A model generated the notes under the pieces. That model had not been told where the DNA came from. It was given only the letters and a program-made list of their open reading frames with translations, and made no database searches. From Candidatus Puniceispirillum sp. (GTDB lineage: Bacteria; Pseudomonadota; Alphaproteobacteria; Puniceispirillales; Puniceispirillaceae): a stretch of DNA of 15,879 nucleotides. Positions 1-5,997 of this stretch are shown piece after piece. The DNA lies in contig JADHLR010000021.1 of assembly GCA_016780525.1 (NCBI GenBank), positions 1-15,879 on the forward strand, given 5' to 3'. Position 1 is the stretch's first letter. Each line of letters begins with the position of its first letter. The translations under genes were made by a program, and so were the position numbers.

Positions 1-17
1 GCGAAGGTCGTGCGTAG

Positions 18-131
18 CTTATTAAATATCTGCGCGTTGAACAACCATCACCGCCGCCGTTCTGGCACGATTCCTATGATGCGGCCGAAAATACCGCCGC
101 CGAGTTGGGGCAGGGTGGTGCTTGCCCGTAA
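18..131 (+). pseudogene. possible 3' end of an upstream gene, disrupted near the window edge
   Basis: From position 18 to a TAA at 129-131 one frame reads like native protein. It is rich in Asp, Glu, Ala and Pro, has codon use like the neighbouring genes, and ends ELGQGGACP. Upstream in the same frame a TAG lies at 15-17, so the frame does not reach the window edge. A -1 shift near 22-24 would join it to the open frame that starts at position 1 (AKVVRSLL...). I do not recognise the protein. It could be a decayed gene end, a sequencing frameshift, or chance. No start codon with a ribosome binding site is visible. Confidence 0.22.
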
Positions 132-141
132 TCTGGGTTTC

Positions 142-188
142 TATGCAAAATTGAAAATTGTAAAAATTTACAATTTATTTATTTTCAA
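142..188. promoter_or_regulatory. AT-rich inverted repeat, candidate ScfR-family operator (copy 1)
   Basis: Perfect 10-bp arms AAATTGTAAA (155-164) and TTTACAATTT (167-176) flank a 2-bp spacer. An outer pair, TTGAAAA (151-157) and TTTTCAA (182-188), extends the symmetry. A half-site-like ATGCAAA lies just upstream at 143-149. Nearly the same sequence occurs between the ScfR-family regulator and its divergent neighbour (12126-12168). ScfR-family PccR of Rhodobacter is known to bind TTTGCAAA repeats, and TTGTAAA differs from TTGCAAA by one base. Operator function here is inferred. Pure AT composition argues against a rho-independent terminator. Confidence 0.5.
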
Positions 189-311
189 TTTTTAATTTGC
201 GGCCGTCTGCATCTTCGGTACAGTGGTTTTGGGAATTTTTTCACCCACGTGTCACAGGCTGTAACTGTCGCTAGGTAATGGATTGGTGTGGCCAGACAAG
301 TGTGGAACACC

Positions 312-332
312 GTTCTTGACGTAGTTCTTGAC
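312..332 (+). repeat. two direct copies of GTTCTTGAC
   Basis: GTTCTTGAC occurs at 312-320 and 324-332, 12 bp apart start to start. Each copy carries a TTGAC that resembles a -35 element. I see no good -10 at the right distance (the best is TGAATA at 351-356), so a promoter role is uncertain. Confidence 0.3.
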
Positions 333-377
333 TTGGCTGGTAAATGTGGCTGAATAAATTTTCAGTTAGTTGTTGCT

Positions 378-405
378 TTGTATGGCATCTGGTATACCAT
401 ATAAC
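378..405 (+). promoter_or_regulatory. GntR-type palindromic operator with candidate tctC promoter
   Basis: The perfect 10-bp palindrome TGGTATACCA occupies 390-399. This form is typical of operators for GntR/FCD-family regulators, such as UxuR/ExuR-like sites. A weak sigma-70-like pair surrounds it: TTGTAT (378-383) and TATAAC (400-405) with a 16-bp spacer. The palindrome would abut the -10, a usual position for a repressor. The same 11-mer CTGGTATACCA recurs upstream of the formate dehydrogenase operon (5921-5931). The leader from here to tctC is about 160 nt. The regulator itself is not in the window. Confidence 0.5.
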
Positions 406-556
406 TCACAGGGGGATTTATATTAGCTAAAACAACTACAAAAATATCGACCATCTTCTCTTGCTAAGGTCTAAGAACAGTGGGTGTGGGCACAGTGCCG
501 TGCGCCTAATAACAGGCCTCCCTCAAAGAGTCGATAAACGCTAGTGTAAAAATTGT

Positions 557-562
557 GGAGGA
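557..562 (+). promoter_or_regulatory. ribosome binding site of tctC
   Basis: GGAGGA lies 5 nt before the ATG at 568. It decides the start in favour of that ATG over a TTG at 553 in the same frame, and the ATG also gives a clean signal peptide. Confidence 0.8.
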
Positions 563-567
563 ACATA

Positions 568-1560
568 ATGCGATTTTTAAAATCATTGTTGGCAGGTGCT
601 TTAGCCCTTGGCATGACAACTTCAGTTGCCGTTGCAGGCGGCCACGGTTGGCAACCAAAAAAGCCAGTTGAATTCATTATTATGGCGGGTGCCGGTGGTG
701 GCGCTGACCAAATTGCCCGTTTGCTGCAAGGCATCATTGATAAAAAGGGCTTGTCACCACGTCCCTTTATTCCAATCAACAAGCCTGGTGGTTCAGGTGC
801 CGAGGCATTGCGCTACTTACAAGACAAGACGGGCGATGATCACACTGTGATGATGACCCTGAACAGCTTTTACACAACACCGATCATTCAAAAAGATCTG
901 GGTGTCGATCCAACGGCATTTACCCCAATCGGGCTGATGGCGATGGACACATTCTTGTTGTGGGTGCATTCAGACCAGTCATCCATCACCGACATTAAAT
1001 CATACGTCAGTGCGGTGAAAGCTGCGGGTAAAGATTGGAAAGTGGGCGGCACCGGCTCAGGCCAGGAAGACAGCGTCCTGACAGCAATGATGGAAGCCGA
1101 GTTTGGTTACAGTGTAACCTACATCCCATTCCCTGGGGGCGGTACAGTTGCCAAAAACCTGGTTGGTAAGCAGATTGACTCAACAGTCAACAACCCGTCA
1201 GAGCAAATGGCTTTTTACAAAGCCGGTAACTCAAAGCCACTGATCCAGTTCACTGGTGAGCGGATGGCTGCATTCCCTGATGTGCCTACCGCAAAAGAGC
1301 TTGGTATCAACATCGAGTATTACATGCAGCGGTCAGTAAATGGCCCTCCAGGAATGTCTGACGGTGCGGTTAAGTTCTACACCGATCTGTTCCAGGAGGT
1401 CTTTGACTCAAAGGAATGGCAGGATTTCTGCACCAGCGATGGTCTGACTTGTGACGCGATGACCAAAGGTGCCGACCTCAGTAAATTCCATGCTGATCAG
1501 TATGATGCCCACGTAAAGCTAATTGCACAAGTCGGTGCAAGCGCTATCACAGGCGAATAA
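568..1560 (+). CDS. tctC: TTT transporter periplasmic substrate-binding protein (TctC/Bug family)
   Basis: 330-residue periplasmic receptor of a tripartite tricarboxylate transporter. It captures an organic anion and delivers it to the TctAB membrane complex. Residues 1-23 form a Sec signal peptide: basic MRFLK, a hydrophobic core, and cleavage after AVA. The mature protein starts with the family's N-terminal strand (KPVEFIIMAGAGGGAD) and contains NKPGGSGAEALRYL, matching the anion-binding loop of Bug/TctC proteins, then a second lobe with PFPGGGTVAKNLVGKQID. Length is normal. Two cysteines near the C-terminus (FCTSDGLTC) might form a disulfide. It is the first gene of tctCBA. Substrate cannot be read from sequence in this family (citrate, other di/tricarboxylates and aromatic acids are all known), so 'tricarboxylate' is only the family name. 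The upstream TGGTATACCA suggests GntR-type control. Confidence 0.9.
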   Translation: MRFLKSLLAGALALGMTTSVAVAGGHGWQPKKPVEFIIMAGAGGGADQIARLLQGIIDKKGLSPRPFIPINKPGGSGAEALRYLQDKTGDDHTVMMTLNSFYTTPIIQKDLGVDPTAFTPIGLMAMDTFLLWVHSDQSSITDIKSYVSAVKAAGKDWKVGGTGSGQEDSVLTAMMEAEFGYSVTYIPFPGGGTVAKNLVGKQIDSTVNNPSEQMAFYKAGNSKPLIQFTGERMAAFPDVPTAKELGINIEYYMQRSVNGPPGMSDGAVKFYTDLFQEVFDSKEWQDFCTSDGLTCDAMTKGADLSKFHADQYDAHVKLIAQVGASAITGE

Positions 1561-1570
1561 AAATAGCTGA

Positions 1571-1611
1571 CTCCCCGGTCGGTGAGCCGGCTGGGGAGCT
1601 CCATCTTTTTT
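1571..1611 (+). terminator. intercistronic hairpin with T-tract (attenuator or partial terminator)
   Basis: A 12-bp stem with two G.U pairs and loop TGAG occupies 1571-1598, starting 10 nt after the tctC stop. A run of six T lies at 1606-1611. Between co-directional tctC and tctB it could be a leaky terminator or an mRNA-stabilising hairpin. Either would give more binding protein than membrane protein, a common arrangement in binding-protein transporter operons. The T-tract starts 7 nt after the stem, which makes termination less efficient. Confidence 0.55.
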
Positions 1612-1695
1612 GATTTTATCCGAATTTTCGAACACCTCGGCTGTTCATGATGTCTTAATGGCTTTGTGATGTTTTGGGTGTGGAGGGAGAGTGTG

Positions 1696-2223
1696 ATGTC
1701 AACCCGAAATGCTGAATTATTAATGGCCATTGGGATGTTGGTGTTTTCACTGGGTTTGATGTGGAACATCCACAGCGATGGACTGGTTATTGGCTGGATG
1801 GAAGAGCGCGGGCCGGGATCTGGGTTATGGCCATTCTGGCTAAGCCTTGGCATGGCGTTATGTTCGGTCTGGACGATGGTCCGATGGTTCAATGGTACAA
1901 CCGCAGAAAGCAGAGATGAATCGCCCTATATGGACCCGGAAAGTTTTGGTCTTGTGGTTATTTCGTTTGTTCTGCTGACGGCGATGATATTCCTTGTCCA
2001 ATATATTGGCACCTATCTGTCGGTAGCGCTCTTTCTTGGTGCTTACATGCGGTTTGTTGGTCGCCATAAATGGCCGCAGACACTCGCACTGATGGGCGGG
2101 TCAATCGTCTTTATCTATTTTCTGTTCGAGTGGCAGCTGGCGAAATACCTGCCAAAAGGTTTGCCTATTTTTGAAGATGCTTTTCTCTGGATAGATAATT
2201 ATCGCTGGGAATATTTGATGTAG
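1696..2223 (+). CDS. tctB: TTT transporter small membrane subunit TctB
   Basis: 175-residue inner-membrane protein, the small 4-helix subunit of the TTT transporter. Hydrophobic segments lie roughly at residues 8-27, 45-62, 82-125 (two helices) and 131-150. The motif ERGPGSGLWPFWLSLGM after the first helix corresponds to the GPG-(F/L)-(F/W)P signature of TctB proteins. The start is the ATG at 1696 because GGAGGG (1682-1687) lies 8 nt upstream. Earlier in-frame GTG/ATG codons at 1666-1669 lack such a site and would add a tail atypical of the family. TctB sequences diverge strongly, so the assignment rests on topology, the GPG motif and its place between tctC and tctA. tctA follows after 20 bp. 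Confidence 0.85.
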   Translation: MSTRNAELLMAIGMLVFSLGLMWNIHSDGLVIGWMEERGPGSGLWPFWLSLGMALCSVWTMVRWFNGTTAESRDESPYMDPESFGLVVISFVLLTAMIFLVQYIGTYLSVALFLGAYMRFVGRHKWPQTLALMGGSIVFIYFLFEWQLAKYLPKGLPIFEDAFLWIDNYRWEYLM

Positions 2224-2243
2224 ACCCCGGTCAGGAGACACTG

Positions 2244-3764
2244 ATGACTGAAGTTATGACTTTACTCGGGAATGGGTTGTTACAGGCGTTTGAGCCATTG
2301 AATCTTTTCATGATTTTTGCCGGCTGTCTGGCAGGGCTTTTTATTGGGGCGATGCCTGGCTTGGGATCGGTTAATGGTGTCGCCATTTTGCTGCCAGTGA
2401 CTTTTCTGGTGCCACCAACATCTGCCATAATCTTTCTTGCCGCCCTGTATTACGGGGCGATGTATGGAGGCGCGGTTTCCTCGATTACGCTGGGGATACC
2501 GGGGGCGTCTACCGCCGTTGCGACGGTGTTTGACGGCCGGCCCATGGCGCAAAAAGGGATGGCTGATCAGGCACTGATGGCGGCGGCGATTGCCTCGTTT
2601 ATTGGCGGCACTGTATCAATCGTCTTATTCACCCTTTTTGCTCCGCCACTTGCTAACCTTGCGCTGAAATTCGGGCCTCAAGAAGAATTTGCCCTAATGA
2701 TTTTGGCCTTTGCCACCTTCATCGGGCTTGGCGGTGACGATATTCCGAAAACGATTTTTTCGATTTTGCTTGGTCTTGTGATGGCGGCCGTTGGGTTTGA
2801 CATTATAAGTGGCAAGCCTCGCATGATCTTTTTTGATTTGGTCGAATTTCAACGCGGCATCGGGTTTTTGGTTCTTGCTATTGGTATCTACGGTATCGGT
2901 GAAATGCTGTGGACGCTTGAGACCACGAAAGGCTCGGTGCAGGTCCAGAATGTGAAGACCACCTGGGCGCGCTTTTTTGACAATTTGACAAAGATTAAAT
3001 CATATATCGCGACAACCAGTCTTGGCTCGATATTGGGCTTTTTTGTCGGGACATTGCCAGCTGCTGGCGCGACGCCAGCCTCGCTGATGTCATATGGGCT
3101 GGCCAAAACCTTCTCCAAAGATCCCGATAGTTTTGGGAAAGGAAATATCGCTGGGGTCGCGGCGCCAGAAGCGGCGAATAATGCGGCCTCGACTGGCTCA
3201 ATGCTGCCAATGATCACTCTGGGCATCCCGGGGTCGCCAACAACAGCTATTCTGCTTGGCGGCATGATTATTTGGGGATTGCGGCCTGGCCCGCTTTTAT
3301 TTGCCGAACAACCAGACTTTGTATGGGGTCTGATTGGGTCAATGTATGTTGCGAATTTGGTGACGGTGATGCTGAATTTGGCACTGATCCCGATTTTTGT
3401 TCGCGTTCTGGCGATGCCGTTTACCATTCTGACGCCAATCATTTTCATCCTATGTTTTGTCGGCGTGTTTTCGACCACAGACCGGATGTTTGATGTCTGG
3501 CTGATGATTGCGCTGGGGCTTGGCGGGTATCTTCTGCGCAAGTTGAACTATCCGGTTGCGCCTGCTGTTCTTGCCATCGTTCTGGGGCCGTTGGCCGAAC
3601 GTTCAATGCGACAGTCATTGATTGGCAGCCGCGGTGATGCCACCACCTTCATTAACCCGGTGGAGCACCCCATCTCGCTTGGATGTATAATCATCGCGAT
3701 ATTGCTGATGCTGTATCCATTGATTTTAAGTATGCGTAAAAAACGGGCGGCAGCGAATGCCTGA
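2244..3764 (+). CDS. tctA: TTT transporter large membrane subunit TctA
   Basis: 506-residue polytopic inner-membrane protein, the large permease subunit that translocates the organic anion with TctB, probably driven by an ion gradient. The family hallmarks are present: GAMPGLG at 35-41 in the first half, then the paired second-half signature GTLPAAGATPASLMSYG followed by PEAANNA (308-314) and TLGIPGSPTTAILLGG. The two halves are a weak internal repeat. Length matches the usual 500 or so residues. AGGAG at 2233-2237 lies 6 nt before the ATG. The gene sits 20 bp after tctB and is followed by a strong terminator, so tctCBA is complete. The C-terminus is a short basic tail (RKKRAAANA), presumably cytoplasmic. 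Confidence 0.96.
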   Translation: MTEVMTLLGNGLLQAFEPLNLFMIFAGCLAGLFIGAMPGLGSVNGVAILLPVTFLVPPTSAIIFLAALYYGAMYGGAVSSITLGIPGASTAVATVFDGRPMAQKGMADQALMAAAIASFIGGTVSIVLFTLFAPPLANLALKFGPQEEFALMILAFATFIGLGGDDIPKTIFSILLGLVMAAVGFDIISGKPRMIFFDLVEFQRGIGFLVLAIGIYGIGEMLWTLETTKGSVQVQNVKTTWARFFDNLTKIKSYIATTSLGSILGFFVGTLPAAGATPASLMSYGLAKTFSKDPDSFGKGNIAGVAAPEAANNAASTGSMLPMITLGIPGSPTTAILLGGMIIWGLRPGPLLFAEQPDFVWGLIGSMYVANLVTVMLNLALIPIFVRVLAMPFTILTPIIFILCFVGVFSTTDRMFDVWLMIALGLGGYLLRKLNYPVAPAVLAIVLGPLAERSMRQSLIGSRGDATTFINPVEHPISLGCIIIAILLMLYPLILSMRKKRAAANA

Positions 3765-3805
3765 CAAGGGTAACGTCAGGGCGCTTATCAGCCCCTAAAA
3801 ATATT

Positions 3806-3840
3806 ACCCGGCAGTCTGCAATCAGGCTGCCGGGTTTTTT
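3806..3840. terminator. rho-independent terminator of tctCBA, possibly bidirectional
   Basis: A 12-bp GC-rich stem with one G.U pair (3807-3818 with 3823-3834), loop CAAT and six T (3835-3840) follows tctA. On the - strand the hairpin is followed by TAATATTTTT, so it may also stop transcription coming from the tauE-like gene. Confidence 0.88.
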
Positions 3841-3847
3841 AATGCAC

Positions 3848-3873
3848 CAGCCGATAGCCCTACCAATCGGCTG
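3848..3873. terminator. secondary hairpin between convergent genes
   Basis: Arms CAGCCGAT and ATCGGCTG (8 bp) enclose a 10-nt loop. The hairpin lies between tctA and the - strand permease gene. It has no T-tract of its own. It may assist the adjacent terminator for the - strand transcript. Confidence 0.35.
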
Positions 3874-3922
3874 TATTTGCCGGCTAATCATCGTTCGGAT
3901 TTATCGTGTTTGAGCTGACGTA

Positions 3923-4726
3923 TCACAACGCCCATACCAGCCTTATGGCAATGCCAATCAGGATCAATAAGATAATTTTGTCAAACAGCTCTGCCGAGGC
4001 ATGACGCAGCATGCGGGCGCCAAGCGGCATGCCTGCCATTAATGGAATGATCGCCAGCGAGCCCAGAACGATATGTTCGGTCTGTATCAAACCAAGATAG
4101 CTGAGGGTGGGCAGCTGGATAATCGACATGGTGGTAAAAAACGCAGAGACAATGACGATAAATTCTGACCGTTCAAATCTGATGGCATTGAGAAAGGTCA
4201 GTGAGGCTGGTGCTGAAATACCGACGGCGCCTTGCAGAAAGCCAGCCGCAAATCCAACCGGCGGATACAGTTTATGCGCTGTTTTTACAGATAATTGCCA
4301 GCCTGGCTTGGCAAAGCGGAAGGCAACATAAAACACGATCAGCCCAGCCATCATCATTTCCAGAACGCCGCTTGCGGCTTGATACAGCATCAGACTGCCG
4401 GCAAATGAACCGGCGGCGGCTGATAGGCACAGAACCAGTAAAAACAATCTGTCTTTGAGCGCGTGGCGATAGATCAGCCCTTGATATAAATTAGTGATGA
4501 GATTAGGTAGAACAAATACCGCCACGGCGAAGCGAATATCGAAAAAACTTGTCATCACCGGCACCGCAATCAGCGGCGCACCAGCGCCGGTGGCACCCTT
4601 TATGACACCGCCCATGGCAAAGGCTAGCCCGACGATGATCAGGGTTTGCAAATCAATAAATGCCATCAAATACCAACAACCAACCGGCCAACCAACCGGC
4701 CAACCAACCTGCTCAATAACCCGCAT
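3923..4726 (-). CDS. TauE/SafE-family membrane permease (sulfite/sulfoacetate exporter-like)
   Basis: 267-residue polytopic inner-membrane protein of the TauE/SafE (DUF81) family. Known members export sulfite, sulfoacetate or other small organic anions. The duplicated half-repeat signature is visible: GGVIKGATGAGAPLIAVPVM in the first half and GFAAGFLQGAVGISAPASL in the second, each with the G-x-GxGA/SAP core. About eight membrane segments are predicted by eye. The start is uncertain. ATG 4726 has a weak GGTGGA 4 nt upstream. ATG 4666 (MAFIDLQ...) gives a more typical N-terminus but has no ribosome binding site. A 12-bp tandem repeat at 4681-4709 falls between the two. The gene follows the quinone oxidoreductase gene on the same strand after 40 bp, so co-transcription is likely. 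No sulfonate-catabolism gene is nearby, so the substrate is open. Confidence 0.82.
   Translation of the reverse strand: MRVIEQVGWPVGWPVGCWYLMAFIDLQTLIIVGLAFAMGGVIKGATGAGAPLIAVPVMTSFFDIRFAVAVFVLPNLITNLYQGLIYRHALKDRLFLLVLCLSAAAGSFAGSLMLYQAASGVLEMMMAGLIVFYVAFRFAKPGWQLSVKTAHKLYPPVGFAAGFLQGAVGISAPASLTFLNAIRFERSEFIVIVSAFFTTMSIIQLPTLSYLGLIQTEHIVLGSLAIIPLMAGMPLGARMLRHASAELFDKIILLILIGIAIRLVWAL
4681..4709. repeat. 12-bp tandem repeat, about 2.4 copies
   Basis: The unit CAACCGGCCAAC occurs at 4681-4692 and 4693-4704, with a partial third copy to 4709. Read on the - strand in the permease frame it encodes WPVGWPVG. It lies between the two candidate starts of the permease gene, so it is either an odd N-terminal repeat or part of the 5' leader. 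Confidence 0.8.
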
Positions 4727-4766
4727 GTTTTCCACCGGATTGCGTCTCGCAAAGGGCGCGGCAATG

Positions 4767-5759
4767 TCATATCGTCAGCAGAATCTTGCCATGCTGGCTG
4801 GCCGACTCCATCAGCGCATGCGCTTGCCCAGCGTCAGCCAGCGCAAAGCTGGTGAAAGTGGTGGCGCGCAGCGATGAATTTTGTGCGTCGAAAAGCGGCC
4901 ATACCCGGCTTTTCAGATCAGCCGCGACATCGGCTTTGAAACGATCCGGACGCGATCGCAGGGTTGAGCCGGTAAAGCTCAGCCGTTTCAGCATGACCGG
5001 CATCAGATCAATTTCAACACGCGAACCCGCATTAAATGCCAGCTGGATCATGCGGGCATCATGCCGTGCGGCCTTGATATTGCGGGCGATATAATCGCCG
5101 CCAATAATATCTAAAATAATGTCAGCGCCGCCGGCCTCACGCAAAATCGAGACAAAATCATCTGTATTGAAATTGATCGCATGATGCGCGCCAAGTGACT
5201 CGCAATAGGCGCAGGCGTCGGCATCGGCGGCGGTGGTATAAACAGATAATCCGAGCGCCGCGCCAAGTTGGATGGCGGTAGAACCGATGCCGCCAGCGCC
5301 GCCATGCACCAGAAAATTGCCGTTTTCTGGCAGTGTGTGATTAAAAAATACATTGCTCCAGACGGTAAAATAGGTTTCCGGCAAACCAGCCGCATCGGTC
5401 AGACTGATGCCGGCGGGAATGGGTAAACAATGGGTCGCATCAATCGCCACATATTCTGCGTAGCCGCCGCCATTCGTCAGGCCGCACAGCTTGTCGCCGA
5501 CAGCCCACAGCGTTTGTTTTGCCCCGACCGCAACCACTTCGCCGGACACTTCAAGACCCAACAGGTCAGACGCGCCTTTTGGCGGCGGGTAATGACCGCG
5601 CCGCTGCACCAGATCAGGGCCGTTTACGCCAGCTGCAGCGACTTTTACTAAAATTTCGTGATCATGCAAAACAGGCAGCGGGCGAGCGGCAGATTGCAGA
5701 ACATCGGGGCCACCTGGCTCCTGCATTTCGATCACTACCATGGAAGGGGGTAGGGTCAT
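4767..5759 (-). CDS. NAD(P)H quinone oxidoreductase, PIG3 family (MDR superfamily)
   Basis: 330-residue zinc-independent medium-chain dehydrogenase/reductase. Such enzymes reduce quinones or reactive enones with NADPH in the cytoplasm. The PIG3-type N-terminal pattern is clear: AAGVNGPDLVQRRGHYPPP at about 42-60, then GASDLLGLEVSGEVVAVG. GLPETYFTVWSNVF (126-139) is a PIG3 hallmark, and the Rossmann loop HGGAGGIGSTAIQLG follows at 153-167. PIG3 homologues usually have Arg-Ala where this protein has Gly47-Pro48. No zinc-ligand pattern is seen. The ATG at 5759 is chosen because GAGGAG (5764-5769) precedes it. The frame is open to 5831 but without another good start. The natural substrate cannot be deduced. 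It is transcribed divergently from formate dehydrogenase and precedes the permease gene. Confidence 0.9.
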   Translation of the reverse strand: MTLPPSMVVIEMQEPGGPDVLQSAARPLPVLHDHEILVKVAAAGVNGPDLVQRRGHYPPPKGASDLLGLEVSGEVVAVGAKQTLWAVGDKLCGLTNGGGYAEYVAIDATHCLPIPAGISLTDAAGLPETYFTVWSNVFFNHTLPENGNFLVHGGAGGIGSTAIQLGAALGLSVYTTAADADACAYCESLGAHHAINFNTDDFVSILREAGGADIILDIIGGDYIARNIKAARHDARMIQLAFNAGSRVEIDLMPVMLKRLSFTGSTLRSRPDRFKADVAADLKSRVWPLFDAQNSSLRATTFTSFALADAGQAHALMESASQHGKILLTI

Positions 5760-5921
5760 AAGACTCCTCACGCGAATAAACTCACAGGTGCTTAATTGGA
5801 TGTAGTTATCAATGGGAACAAATTTCGTCAATCAAACTATGTGGCGGTTTTTAGTTTCTCGAATATTTTAGGACTTTTTGTATAGTTAATTGTTTCTATC
5901 TTTCTGGTGATAGTTGCTGTC

Positions 5922-5931
5922 TGGTATACCA
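5922..5931. promoter_or_regulatory. GntR-type palindromic operator in the qor/fdh divergent spacer
   Basis: The perfect palindrome TGGTATACCA, preceded by C as in the copy at 389-399, lies 66 bp before the formate dehydrogenase start. It sits between divergent genes, so it could act on either. The AT-rich AATAAT just after it (5932-5937) could be a -10 for the formate dehydrogenase promoter, but no good -35 fits. Shared control with tctCBA by one GntR/FCD regulator is inferred from the identical site. Confidence 0.5.
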
Positions 5932-5984
5932 AATAATTTGTTTGACGTGAGGCCCGTCGGTTGAAAGACTAAGTTACTATCTTG

Positions 5985-5990
5985 AGGAGA
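5985..5990 (+). promoter_or_regulatory. ribosome binding site selecting a GTG start
   Basis: GAGGAG lies 7 nt before the GTG at 5998. It supports GTG as the start of the fused formate dehydrogenase subunit. Confidence 0.75.
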
Positions 5991-5997
5991 TTTACGA

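Noticed and set aside
489..499. GGCACAGTGCC dyad in the tctC leader.
   Set aside because: The 5-bp arms leave a single-base centre that cannot form a hairpin loop. No second copy was found, so it is probably chance.
2888..3541. Long antisense open frame (217 codons) opposite tctA.
   Set aside because: tctA on the + strand carries all the family signatures. The antisense frame is low-complexity, has no ribosome binding site, and is a shadow of codon bias.
4681..4709. Short tandem repeat considered as a CRISPR or origin iteron.
   Set aside because: Only 2.4 units without spacers, located at the 5' end of a gene, and no cas or replication gene nearby.
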